Assembly (NCBI GenBank): GCA_012840245.1
Contig: DULR01000044.1
Span: forward strand, 19,757-83,756
Origin: Clostridiaceae bacterium
GTDB lineage: Bacteria > Bacillota > Clostridia > DSM-8532
Direction: 5' to 3'
DNA length: 64,000 nucleotides
Positions 18,156-25,932 of this stretch are shown in pieces. Position 1 is the first letter of the stretch. Every line of letters starts with the position of its first letter. The notes beneath the pieces were generated by a model that saw only the letters and a list, made by a program, of their open reading frames with translations, did not search any database and was not told the DNA's origin. Position numbers and translations under genes: made by a program.

Positions 18156-18941
18156 TTATATATCAGCATGGTTTATTATCTTTTTTTCAATCAATTCTAT
18201 AAGCTTGTACAATCCCAGGCTCAATACCACTATCAGAACCACGTCGGCAAAAAGCGCTGCTGTCCTGAAGCTGGTCATGGCACGTGTCATGAATATCCCA
18301 AGTCCTTTTTTTGCTCCCACCCATTCTGAGATCACGGCACCCATGATACTGTAGGTGGCAGCGATCTTCAAACCTGAAAACAGCCCTGGCAAAGCCTTCG
18401 GTATCCTTGCAAGCACAAAGCTTTTCCATCTGCCAGCACCCATCACCCTTAGCATAAAATCCATGTCCTCGTCCACCTTTAAAAGGTCCTGGGCAAAAGT
18501 AACGGCTATAGGGAAGAAACATACCAGTACGATGATGATCACTTTAGGCAGAAAACCAAAACCGAACCAGACGGCAAACAGAGGGGCCAATACGATCAGC
18601 GGTATGGTCTGGGATACCACGAATATCGGGTAAAGAGCTATCCTGACCGGTTCACAGAATCCCATAAGCAGGCCGAAGCATATTCCCGCGACAACAGCTA
18701 TGCCGAAACCGGCAAAAGCCTCCCCTAAGGTCACAAGTGCATGAGAAAGCAGCAGCTCCCTCTCCTTATAAAGCGATCTGAGAATATTTACTGGCCCTGG
18801 CAGAATAAAGGCTTCGATGTCAAAAATATCAACTGCCAGCTGCCAAAGCACTATAAAGGCAAGCGCAACGGCAACAGGCATGATTTTTAGTTTCAGTTTT
18901 CTTTCCTTACTCTTTTTTCCTGTACTTTCCGACTTTTTCAT
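18156..18941 (-). CDS. thiX: ABC transporter permease, ThiX-like
   Basis: A 261-residue inner membrane permease of the BPD_transp_1 family with about six helices. Its coupling segment (EAFAGFGIAVVAG and the later DEDMDFMLRVMGAGRWKSFVLARIPKALPGLFSGLKIA) is the usual EAA-type loop that contacts the ATPase. The N-terminus is a basic cytoplasmic stretch (KKSESTGKKSKERKLKLK). The start at 18941 is 35 bases inside the preceding thiamine-binding gene, so translation is likely coupled. Together with thiY and thiZ it forms an import system under TPP control. Confidence 0.88.
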   Translation of the reverse strand: MKKSESTGKKSKERKLKLKIMPVAVALAFIVLWQLAVDIFDIEAFILPGPVNILRSLYKERELLLSHALVTLGEAFAGFGIAVVAGICFGLLMGFCEPVRIALYPIFVVSQTIPLIVLAPLFAVWFGFGFLPKVIIIVLVCFFPIAVTFAQDLLKVDEDMDFMLRVMGAGRWKSFVLARIPKALPGLFSGLKIAATYSIMGAVISEWVGAKKGLGIFMTRAMTSFRTAALFADVVLIVVLSLGLYKLIELIEKKIINHADI

Positions 18942-19203
18942 CGATGGTTACACCCTCCGGCTTATAGTCGATCTTGACGACCGAAAGAACCCGTGCCGCA
19001 CCTTCCTGAACGCATATCTGCTGTGCCTTCTTTACGATCTCCAGCAAGGTATCAAGTTCCCCTTCCATAGTTGTTTCCATGGGACCTACTTCATATGGAA
19101 CACCGCTTTGGGCAATCATTTCAATAACCTTGTCCACTATCGGATAAATTCGCTCGGGTGGTGCATTGGGTATAACCTGGAGACTAAGATTAATGTTTGC
19201 CAT
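18907..19203 (-). CDS. MTH1187/YkoF-type thiamine-binding domain protein
   Basis: A 98-residue small protein of the MTH1187 (DUF77/Thiamine_BP) family. It has the typical N-terminus NLSLQVIPN and the central VGPMETTMEGEL segment. Single-domain members form ferredoxin-like fold oligomers, and the related YkoF binds thiamine. It is the first gene after the TPP riboswitch and overlaps the permease start. A role as a thiamine or hydroxymethylpyrimidine-binding accessory of the transporter is a reasonable inference; no transport motif is present. The start has AAGGAAGGGG upstream. Confidence 0.88.
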   Translation of the reverse strand: MANINLSLQVIPNAPPERIYPIVDKVIEMIAQSGVPYEVGPMETTMEGELDTLLEIVKKAQQICVQEGAARVLSVVKIDYKPEGVTIDEKVGKYRKKE

Positions 19204-19342
19204 AGAAACCCCTTCCTTTCCATGCGGGTCGAAAGCTTACCACAGCAACCTTCAGTTTACCTTGTGTGATATGTATGCGACAGCATACATCTGATCAGCG
19301 CGCTGACAGCATTAAAGCAGATGAAATGCATGGCTTGTTTCC

Positions 19343-19373
19343 GATAAAAATAAAACCGCCCCAGAGAGGCGGC
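19343..19373 (-). terminator. Riboswitch-controlled terminator
   Basis: On the minus strand CCGCCTCTCTGGGGCGG is followed by TTTTATTTTTATC. It lies immediately 3' of the TPP aptamer and before the thiamine-binding gene, so it is the expression platform that stops transcription when TPP is bound. Confidence 0.85.
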
Positions 19374-19385
19374 ATAAGACCAAAT

Positions 19386-19484
19386 CACATTGCGCATTCC
19401 CTCCGCTGGTACTAACCAGATCAGGTTCCTGATGGTCGGGATTTAAAATCCCCTCTCAGCCGGTCCACCGGCTCCCACATGCTA
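19386..19484 (-). promoter_or_regulatory. TPP riboswitch (thi element)
   Basis: The minus strand holds the conserved aptamer elements in order: GGGAGCC, CTGAGAGG, then ACCTGATCTGGTTAGTACC and AGCGGAGGGAA. These define the thiamine pyrophosphate aptamer. It sits between a consensus promoter and an intrinsic terminator upstream of the thiamine transport operon. High TPP should favour termination and shut the operon down. Confidence 0.97.
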
Positions 19485-19499
19485 TTTATTATTATGGAT

Positions 19500-19528
19500 A
19501 TTTTACTCAATTATTTTCAGCATGTCAA
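19500..19528 (-). promoter_or_regulatory. Sigma-A type promoter for the TPP-controlled operon
   Basis: On the minus strand TTGACA (19523-19528) and TAAAAT (19500-19505) are 17 bases apart. The predicted start point is only a few bases upstream of the riboswitch aptamer. Confidence 0.8.
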
Positions 19529-19599
19529 GAAAAGTTTCCGCTAAAATATTTTCTCAGTATCTGAAGTTGGTATATATTTATCAAATATACAGCATGTTG

Positions 19600-19628
19600 T
19601 TTACATAATAATTAGTGTATGGTACGAT
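19600..19628 (+). promoter_or_regulatory. Possible promoter for the lipoprotein gene
   Basis: TTTACA (19600-19605) and TACGAT (19623-19628) are 17 bases apart on the plus strand, about 75 bases before the lipoprotein start. The hexamers are weak. The rest of the stretch from 19204 to 19705 holds the riboswitch region and the two promoters; no other signal was seen. Confidence 0.4.
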
Positions 19629-19705
19629 ATGGTAGTATTTAGTCGGGTATGGCAATGACAGGCCCGGAAACTTATTTTTTTATTATTATTAAGGAGGTTC
19701 ACTAG

Positions 19706-20500
19706 ATGAAAAGAGCCAAAAAAATAGTTTCTTTGTTGTCACTGTTGATGGTGGTAGTCATGCTCTCAGGTTGCCTTTCAATCGACATGAAGGTAGGCAA
19801 GAACGGCTCTCTGGACATAACTTATACCATAGACACCTCTCAGACAGGCGGAATGGTGTCGACCAAGGACATAAAAGATGCTATTGAGCAATCAGTCGAC
19901 AATATCAACAATACTGCTGACAGCAAGATCGCAAAGCTTAAGAGCGTCAAGGAAAACAAGGGCAAGAAAACAATCACCGCTGTTATATCCGTAAAAGATA
20001 TAAACGATATGAATGACGGCTCTTATTTCGGAACGGTGAAAAAGTACAGGAAGGATAACGGCAGAGGACTTGACAACCTTGTCGATACCAAAAACAAAAG
20101 TGTTAAAGGAAATAAGGTTTCCGACAATCTTTATATGGTTTATTTCCCTATGACGGGGGCCGGCCAGTATGATCTGATGGAAGTTACGGTCACTGTTCCC
20201 GGAAGCATCAGATACATAACCGATGGTGGCGAAATTACGAAGAAGAACACCGCAGTATTCGGCAGCGAATATCCTCTCGTCGTATTCAAAAAAGGCGGCG
20301 GATTTCCTCTCTGGCTGCTGATAATAGCTGCTGTTGCAGTTATCTTTGCAGTAACCAGAAAGAAGAAGCCTGTCACTGCTCCTGCAGCCGCTGCTCCCGC
20401 TCCCGCCGGAGAAGCACCTGTTCAGCCGCCTGTACAGGCTGATCAGGCTGAGACACAGCCGACAGTTCCTGATGAAGCAAGCAATAACCCGGCTGAGTAA
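19706..20500 (+). CDS. Lipoprotein with C-terminal transmembrane helix and Ala/Pro-rich tail
   Basis: A 264-residue protein of unknown function. A lipoprotein signal peptide ends in MLSGC (lipid-modified cysteine C23). The extracellular part, about residues 24-200, begins SIDMKVGKNGSLDITYTIDTS, which suggests a beta-rich domain resembling the LppM/DUF3153 lipoproteins. A single membrane helix (about residues 201-218, FPLWLLIIAAVAVIFAV) precedes RKKK and a cytoplasmic tail rich in Ala and Pro with repeated PVQ and AP units. Both lipid anchor and transmembrane helix in one chain is the notable feature. It has AAGGAGG upstream and a terminator downstream. Confidence 0.85.
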   Translation: MKRAKKIVSLLSLLMVVVMLSGCLSIDMKVGKNGSLDITYTIDTSQTGGMVSTKDIKDAIEQSVDNINNTADSKIAKLKSVKENKGKKTITAVISVKDINDMNDGSYFGTVKKYRKDNGRGLDNLVDTKNKSVKGNKVSDNLYMVYFPMTGAGQYDLMEVTVTVPGSIRYITDGGEITKKNTAVFGSEYPLVVFKKGGGFPLWLLIIAAVAVIFAVTRKKKPVTAPAAAAPAPAGEAPVQPPVQADQAETQPTVPDEASNNPAE

Positions 20501-20522
20501 TCAAATTTAAGTACGTCATTGA

Positions 20523-20567
20523 TAAATCCCCGGCTGATATTTTTAAATTGCCGGGGATTTTTTCACA
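20523..20567 (+). terminator. Terminator of the lipoprotein gene
   Basis: AATCCCCGGC and GCCGGGGATT pair around a loop of about 15 bases and are followed by TTTTTTC, 20-60 bases after the stop codon. Confidence 0.85.
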
Positions 20568-20584
20568 TAACGACAGCAGCTTTG

Positions 20585-20617
20585 TAAAGATTCTTCGCTT
20601 CGCTCAGAGATGACATA
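20585..20617. repeat. TGTCATTCTGA-family repeat, copy 2 (partial)
   Basis: AAAGATTCTTCGCTTCGCTC followed by AGAGATGACAT is the right half of the dispersed repeat family, in the opposite orientation to the left half at 1.1 kb. Confidence 0.6.
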
Positions 20618-20633
20618 GCGACTAAAATCGCTC

Positions 20634-20668
20634 AAAAAACGGGCATTCATAGCATGCCCGTTTTTTTA
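20634..20668. terminator. Hairpin with T-runs, probable bidirectional terminator
   Basis: AACGGGCAT and ATGCCCGTT flank a short loop, with A/T runs on both sides. It lies between two repeat copies and about 95 bases beyond the sfsA stop codon, so it may end sfsA transcripts. Confidence 0.7.
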
Positions 20669-20680
20669 TGGCTGGATTGA

Positions 20681-20716
20681 TAGATTCTTCGGTCGCTTCG
20701 CTCTCTCAGATGACAG
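20681..20716. repeat. TGTCATTCTGA-family repeat, copy 3 (partial)
   Basis: TAGATTCTTCGGTCGCTTCG followed by CTCTCTCAGATGACAG is a variant of the same right-half sequence as copy 2, about 65 bases away. Confidence 0.55.
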
Positions 20717-20762
20717 AAAGAGGCGCTCAGAAGACATTTATGTTCGATAGGTATGACAATGT

Positions 20763-21455
20763 TTAGATCAGAACGACCGGCACCGGGTCGCCTAATGATA
20801 AAAAATCCTTCCCGACATGACAGTCATAGCACAGAACATGTACTCCTGCTTCAAATGCCTTTTTTAGTTCTGAGCCGAACTCGGGATGCATTCTGACATT
20901 GGGCAAGAATGACGAAACACCTTTCATCTGGACTATGAAGACCACATAGGCTTCATATCCCATGGCAGCTGCTTTGGCAAGCTCCTTCAAATGCTTTACC
21001 CCGCGTTCGGTGGGCGCATCGGGAAAAAGCGCGATATCATTCTCTTCGAGCGTAACTCCCTTTACTTCAGCCAAAGCTCTTTTAGTTGCTGTTTCAATAT
21101 ACAGATCAAATCTGGAATCCATGAATTGCTTCTCAGGTCTGATCAGCGTTACGGAGTCGAGACCGGGAAGCTCCAGACCGCTTTCTACTGCTTCCCTGAA
21201 AACCTTGTTTGGCGCGATGCTGTCTATATTGACAAGCCTTTTCCCCTTTTCGACACCTATTATCGAGAACCCCGTCTTACGGGATTCATTAGCCGATTTT
21301 TCAAGATAAACAACAGTTCCGGGAATAAAGAGCTCACGGCATCTTCCGGTATTCCGGACATGGGCTGTGATCACTTCACCTGCATACTCACACCTGGCTA
21401 TAAACCTGTTGGGCCTTTCTATGAATTTTGCCTTTACTACATCATGATACTTCAT
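20763..21455 (-). CDS. sfsA: DNA/RNA nuclease SfsA family protein
   Basis: A 230-residue protein of the SfsA family. The N-terminus (FIERPNRFIARCEYAGEVITAHVRNTGRC) forms the OB-like region and the central part contains DSRFDLYIETATKRALAEVKGVTLEE, the putative nuclease core with acidic residues and lysine, followed by FPDAPTERGVKHLKEL. E. coli SfsA was first known for maltose regulation; later work describes a nuclease. The biological role here is not established. A clear GGAGAG site precedes the ATG. It lies alone between repeats and a divergent MFS gene. Confidence 0.95.
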   Translation of the reverse strand: MKYHDVVKAKFIERPNRFIARCEYAGEVITAHVRNTGRCRELFIPGTVVYLEKSANESRKTGFSIIGVEKGKRLVNIDSIAPNKVFREAVESGLELPGLDSVTLIRPEKQFMDSRFDLYIETATKRALAEVKGVTLEENDIALFPDAPTERGVKHLKELAKAAAMGYEAYVVFIVQMKGVSSFLPNVRMHPEFGSELKKAFEAGVHVLCYDCHVGKDFLSLGDPVPVVLI

Positions 21456-21578
21456 TTATGCTCTCCGATCATATCAGTTGCTGTTTCTTCCTTATTAAAG
21501 ATTGATTATATATCAGATCGCATCATACGGCAAGAAACATGCTGAAGCCCCAAAGCAAAACGGTAATAAACCGGGTTC

Positions 21579-21608
21579 TTGCTTAATCATGATGTTTCAT
21601 GCTAGAAT
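21579..21608 (+). promoter_or_regulatory. Possible promoter for the MFS transporter gene
   Basis: TTGCTT (21579-21584) and TAGAAT (21603-21608) are 18 bases apart, 40 bases before the chosen start codon. Confidence 0.4.
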
Positions 21609-21647
21609 TAGACGATATTTTATATATTGACAGGAATGCATAGGACT

Positions 21648-22856
21648 ATGGTTAAATACTTCATTATAATTATTTATCTGGCTTTCATCAGCCTGGGACT
21701 GCCTGATTCGCTTCTTGGCGCAGCCTGGCCTGTCATGAGACTCGATCTTGATGCATCACTTGAAGCAGCAGGAATGATAGCAATGACAATAACCTTTGGC
21801 ACCATTGTATCCAGCTTATTCAGTGAGAAGCTTATAAAGCGCTTCGGAACAGGTAAAATAACTTTTATTAGTGTGTTTGCAACCGCAGCTGCTCTGCTCG
21901 GTTTTTCCCTTTCAAATTCATATATCTGGCTTATAATATGCGCTATACCTTTAGGTCTGGGAGCAGGTTCGGTAGACGCAGGCCTTAATAATTTCGTTGC
22001 TCTGAATTATAAAGCCCATCACATGAGCTGGCTGCATTGCTTTTGGGGAATCGGCGTAACAATGGGACCGGTAATCATCTCCCGCGGCATAAAATCAAAT
22101 AATGACTGGCGAAGCGGTTATCTTACGATCAGCATAATCCAGTTTGTCCTGGTTGTAATATTATTCTTTTCAATTCCGGTGTGGAGCAAAGTATCAAAAA
22201 ATACCAATGCTGAAAACACTCCCGGGAGTATGCCGCAGGCTGAAGGTCCCGGTGTGAGGGTATTTAAAATAAAGGGATTGAAACTTGCGTTGACTGCATT
22301 CTTTTTTTATTGTGGTATTGAGGCAACCACCGGCTTATGGGGAAGCAGTTATCTGGTAAACATAAAAAATATGTCTCCGGCTGATGCAGCCCGCTGGATA
22401 TCTGCCTATTATGCAGGAATCACCATAGGGAGATTCATTGTCGGATTTATCACAATGAAGCTCAGCAGCAAAACACTGATACGATGTGGACAGATCATCG
22501 TTGTCATAGGAGTCATTTTGCTTCTTTTGCCCCTGCCTGTGCAATTTTCTCTCGCAGGTTTCGTGCTTATTGGACTGGGCTGTGCTCCTATATTTCCTGC
22601 CATGCTCCATGAAACCCCGAACAGATTTGGGAAAAATAACTCACAAAAAATAATGGGGCTGCAAATGGCCATTGCATATGTCGGCGGTGCTCTGCTACCT
22701 CCTGCTTCAGGTTATATCGCGGCCAAAACGACTATAAGAGTCCTGCCCCTACTGCTGCTGTTTTTCACCGTGAGCATGCTTGCGGCAAGCGAGCTTATCA
22801 ATCTGACTCTTAAGAAAAACAGCACCGGTGATCCCATCAACTCAACTGAAAATTAA
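21648..22856 (+). CDS. MFS transporter
   Basis: A 402-residue major facilitator protein with about 12 helices. The first helix begins right after MVKY. Helix 1 contains SLGLPDSLLGAAWP, as in the FucP/YfkF-like sugar or drug branch, and the loop 2-3 motif is SEKLIKRFGTGKI. Helix 4-5 carries GLGAGSVDAGLNNFVA and the second half has the ISAYYAGITIGRFIVGF signature. The substrate cannot be read from sequence. I chose the ATG at 21648; TTG at 21627 or ATG at 21636 would add seven or four residues. It is a single-gene plus-strand unit. Confidence 0.85.
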   Translation: MVKYFIIIIYLAFISLGLPDSLLGAAWPVMRLDLDASLEAAGMIAMTITFGTIVSSLFSEKLIKRFGTGKITFISVFATAAALLGFSLSNSYIWLIICAIPLGLGAGSVDAGLNNFVALNYKAHHMSWLHCFWGIGVTMGPVIISRGIKSNNDWRSGYLTISIIQFVLVVILFFSIPVWSKVSKNTNAENTPGSMPQAEGPGVRVFKIKGLKLALTAFFFYCGIEATTGLWGSSYLVNIKNMSPADAARWISAYYAGITIGRFIVGFITMKLSSKTLIRCGQIIVVIGVILLLLPLPVQFSLAGFVLIGLGCAPIFPAMLHETPNRFGKNNSQKIMGLQMAIAYVGGALLPPASGYIAAKTTIRVLPLLLLFFTVSMLAASELINLTLKKNSTGDPINSTEN

Positions 22857-22908
22857 AAAGGGGCTGTCTCAAAATACTATATATTGGATGCTTTTGAGAC
22901 TACCCCTA
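22855..22908 (-). terminator. Terminator downstream of dpaB
   Basis: The stem AGGGGTAGTCTCAAAA / TTTTGAGACAGCCCCT has two mismatches, and on the minus strand it ends in TTTTTAATTT. The motif GGGGCTGTCTCAAAA resembles terminal repeats of some insertion sequences; a related hairpin (GGCTGTCTCA) lies at 29.9 kb. Confidence 0.75.
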
Positions 22909-22920
22909 ATGCTGCATTGA

Positions 22921-23499
22921 TCACATAAGTACAGGTTCTATCTGTTTTCCTTCCAGCGCATGTTCAATGGCTGGAACTATCATTCTGAATTTTGCCACCA
23001 GACTCGCAGGTTTCTTTATTGCGTCATCCTGACCAAAAGGAACGAAATAAATATTCTTTGTATTCAATAAGCTGCCGATATTCCTGGCGTTGCCTGCAAG
23101 GCCGTCATTTGTAGCTATAGCAAGCACAACAGGCATCTGATTCCTGAGATGTGCTTTTACGGCCATGGTCACAGGAGTGTCGGTTATGCCGTTAGCGATC
23201 TTTCCCAATGTATTACCCGTACAGGGAGCAACCAATACAAGATCGAGCAGTCTTTTGGGACCTATGGGCTCGGCTTCGGCAATGGAATCGATGCATTTTT
23301 TGCCCGATATCAGCTCCAGACGTCTTCGGATCTCCTCAGCAGTGCCAAAGCGCGAATCTATAGTTGCCACATTGCTTGATATGATCGGCGTGACATCAGC
23401 TCCCATGAAGACCAGACGTTCAAACTCCACCATGGCTTCACCGATGGTGCAGAAAGATCCTGTCACCGCAATACCTATTCTCTTGCCTTTGATTTCCAT
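22921..23499 (-). CDS. dpaB: Dipicolinate synthase subunit B
   Basis: A 192-residue flavoprotein-fold protein (SpoVFB). The ATG at 23499 (MEIKGKRIGIAVTGSFCT) shares one base with the stop of dpaA (TGATG), so the two are coupled; a longer in-frame start would extend into dpaA. The N-terminus has the flavin mononucleotide-binding VTGSFCTIGEA and later APCTGNTLGKIANGITDTPV, typical of the SpoVFB family. With DpaA it makes dipicolinic acid in the mother cell for export into the forespore and heat resistance of spores. A terminator follows. Confidence 0.96.
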   Translation of the reverse strand: MEIKGKRIGIAVTGSFCTIGEAMVEFERLVFMGADVTPIISSNVATIDSRFGTAEEIRRRLELISGKKCIDSIAEAEPIGPKRLLDLVLVAPCTGNTLGKIANGITDTPVTMAVKAHLRNQMPVVLAIATNDGLAGNARNIGSLLNTKNIYFVPFGQDDAIKKPASLVAKFRMIVPAIEHALEGKQIEPVLM

Positions 23500-24374
23500 C
23501 AATGTCCACCCCACTCTTCTTCGATTATGTTATAGATGGTGCGGCGGATTATATCTCCTGCTGTGAGAGGCGCTACCTTGCCCGGTATCCCCAGTGACCA
23601 CTTGACTTTAAAGCCTGATTCTTCCGCTGCTTTAAAGTCGATACCCCCCGGTGCCGAGGCAAGATCCAGAAGGAAACAGCCGCTCCTGGTCTTTTCAAGA
23701 ATTTCTTTTGTTATGACCAATGCCGGAACCGTGTTGACGATCGCATCCATATCGGATACATATCTTGCAAGCTGGCTGATAGGCACAGGCTTCAGACCCT
23801 GAGCTTCTATCCATGCTATGTCGGAGTATTTCCTAGCTGCCACCCATACCTCGGATCCAAGTCCCTGCAGCATTTTAGCCAGTATTTTTCCTATCCTGCC
23901 ATAACCGACTATCAGGATCCTGCTGTCCATCAGCGTGATCGGAAGCTCTTCGATCAATATGCAAACCGTGCCCTCTGCCGTTGGAACTGCGTTCAGGACC
24001 GCAAGCTCCTCCCTCTCCAAAATATCGATGCATTTTACACCTTTCTGAGCAAAGCGGCTTTCAACGCCCTCCGGAATCTTTCCAGCTATCAAAAGCGAAT
24101 TCCTGGGCGCTTTTTCAATGACTTCATCGATATGTGTCTTCTTCTCCGAGAACGGCGTTGACAGATATCCGTCACTGGTGGTTAATGGAATTCCTCCTAC
24201 TATTACCTGTGCTTCGCCCAGAATAATATCCAAGGGTGAATTTTTGCTTGCCCAGGGCTTTCCGCTCTTATCAAAACCATATATCTCAACATATTGATAG
24301 TCTTTTTTCAGTAGCTCGGCCAGATAAATATTGCGCATGTCGCCCCCGATGACAGCATATTTTCGTCTGTGCAT
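23499..24374 (-). CDS. dpaA: Dipicolinate synthase subunit A
   Basis: A 291-residue SpoVFA protein with a Rossmann fold: ILIVGYGRIGKILAKMLQGLG binds NAD(P)H in the second half, and the N-terminus has VIGGDMRNIYLAELL. It is the large subunit of dipicolinate synthase, acting on the lysine-pathway intermediate from dihydrodipicolinate. Expression is expected in the sporulating mother cell; a CATAAAAT element upstream might be its promoter. The ATG follows GGAGG. It is strong evidence that the organism forms endospores. Confidence 0.97.
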   Translation of the reverse strand: MHRRKYAVIGGDMRNIYLAELLKKDYQYVEIYGFDKSGKPWASKNSPLDIILGEAQVIVGGIPLTTSDGYLSTPFSEKKTHIDEVIEKAPRNSLLIAGKIPEGVESRFAQKGVKCIDILEREELAVLNAVPTAEGTVCILIEELPITLMDSRILIVGYGRIGKILAKMLQGLGSEVWVAARKYSDIAWIEAQGLKPVPISQLARYVSDMDAIVNTVPALVITKEILEKTRSGCFLLDLASAPGGIDFKAAEESGFKVKWSLGIPGKVAPLTAGDIIRRTIYNIIEEEWGGH

Positions 24375-24406
24375 CCTAAAACCTCCCCATTGTCATTCAA
24401 TAATAC

Positions 24407-24435
24407 ATTTTATGAATTCCTCTGTTGCGGTGTGT
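24407..24435 (-). promoter_or_regulatory. Possible sporulation-sigma promoter for dpaA
   Basis: On the minus strand CATAAAAT (24407-24414) lies about 35 bases before dpaA, with ACAC 17 bases upstream. This resembles SigE/SigK-type promoters (-10 CATA and -35 AC), expected for dpaAB in the mother cell. The match is loose. Confidence 0.35.
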
Positions 24436-24464
24436 ATCAAACGGAGGTCAGCATGCCTGTGGAC

Positions 24465-24495
24465 AACAAAAAAACCTCCCTGAGGCAGGAGGTTC
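24465..24495 (-). terminator. Terminator of the M16 protease gene
   Basis: AACCTCC and GGAGGTT pair around TGCCTCAG-like loop bases and are followed by TTTTTTG on the minus strand, 20 bases after the stop codon. Confidence 0.8.
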
Positions 24496-24515
24496 ATTTC
24501 AAGGCTTTTCCCATA

Positions 24516-25775
24516 TCAGAATCTCAGATATTCCATTACATTCGGTGATACTGAAGTATCTCCAAGTATAACAAGTCCGGTCTGGCCTTCGGTAAAGATC
24601 CAATGGATCAGCTCGGTGATGGTCCTGATGCTTACATTCTCGATTTGTCTCAGAACTGTTGCCGGTGAGTTCACAACACCTGTTATTATCTTGGATTTTC
24701 CGTAAGCGCTCATTCGGCCCGAAGTACTGTCCAGGCTAAGGATATAGTTGCCCTTGAGCTGGTTCTTGCTTATAAGAAGCTCATTTTCTGTAATGCCATT
24801 GTCAATCAGATTTTTCAACTCCACGCCTATGAGCCTTATTATCTCCTGGGTATTTTCAGGATTCGTCGCAGCATAGATAGTGAACATCCCGCAATCACGG
24901 AATGCGGTCGGGTATGAGTATATGGAATATACAAGTCCGCGCTCTTCACGTATGTTCTGGAACAGTCTGGAGCTCATCCCGCCGCCCAGTATGTTATTGA
25001 GCACCATTAAGGCATAAAGTCTCTCATCGCTCATGGGCAGTCCCCTGAAACCTATACATACATGTGTCTGCTCGGTCTCTTTTTTTCTGTACAGGAAGTG
25101 GGTCCTGAAATCAGGCCTTTTCTCGGGAAGCCTGCAAAATCCGATGGACTTCCATTTGCTGAAATACTTGTTGATGATATTCAGAAGTTCGTTTTCCTTA
25201 AAATTGCCTACCACCGAGATCACACAGTTGTCAGGCACATAATAATCGAACATATGCTTGAACAGATCGTTTCTCGTTATATTACGCAACGATTTTGCAG
25301 TGCCCAGGATAGGATACCCCAGAGGTCCGTCGCTCCACATCTCTTCGGTCAACAGATCATGGGCATACTCCTCCGGATCATCCTCATACATGCTGATTTC
25401 TTCAAGGACCACTTTTTTCTCAGTTTCTATATGGACTGGATTGAACAGGGGATTTAGTATCATGTCCGATAATATCTCGACGGCTGTTTCAAGATCACTG
25501 TCCAGCGTCTTGGTGTAAAAACAGGTACAATCTTTTCCTGTATAAGCATTTATCTCGCCACCGATCTTGTCGATTGCACATGCGATATCCCTGGCCGTAC
25601 GGGTTTTTGTCCCTTTGAACAGCATATGCTCAATAAAATGGGATATCCCATTATTCTGACGTGTTTCGTTTCTTGATCCGACTCCGATCCATACTCCGAA
25701 TGACACCGATTTTAAGTGATTAAGACATTCGTAAACTACAGTCAGGTTGTTCTCAAGGATGTACTCTTTATACAA
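24516..25775 (-). CDS. M16 family zinc metallopeptidase (insulinase/MPP-like)
   Basis: A 419-residue protein from the TTG start at 25775 (MYKEYILENNLTVVYE), which has AAGGTGG upstream; a start 33 bases further upstream would add non-homologous residues. The inverted zinc motif HFIEH (H46 to H50 in this numbering) with the distal glutamates marks the processing-peptidase M16B branch, and the C-terminal half has RGLVYSIYSYPTAFRDCGMFTIYAATNPE with the usual RxxxxY pair. Homologues such as YmxG/MlpA in Firmicutes are encoded near the dpa genes or other sporulation genes. The biological substrate is unknown. Confidence 0.9.
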   Translation of the reverse strand: MYKEYILENNLTVVYECLNHLKSVSFGVWIGVGSRNETRQNNGISHFIEHMLFKGTKTRTARDIACAIDKIGGEINAYTGKDCTCFYTKTLDSDLETAVEILSDMILNPLFNPVHIETEKKVVLEEISMYEDDPEEYAHDLLTEEMWSDGPLGYPILGTAKSLRNITRNDLFKHMFDYYVPDNCVISVVGNFKENELLNIINKYFSKWKSIGFCRLPEKRPDFRTHFLYRKKETEQTHVCIGFRGLPMSDERLYALMVLNNILGGGMSSRLFQNIREERGLVYSIYSYPTAFRDCGMFTIYAATNPENTQEIIRLIGVELKNLIDNGITENELLISKNQLKGNYILSLDSTSGRMSAYGKSKIITGVVNSPATVLRQIENVSIRTITELIHWIFTEGQTGLVILGDTSVSPNVMEYLRF

Positions 25776-25932
25776 TAACAAAACCACCTTAGAAGAAAAC
25801 CCCCGCATGCCGATATGACCGACACGCTTAAGGGCGTTTCTGTTTCAGAATAGAATATATTTATGATTATGCAACAACGGGAATTAAATAAGTAACGACG
25901 GGATAACCCGTCGCTAAAAGCCTGATAAGGCC

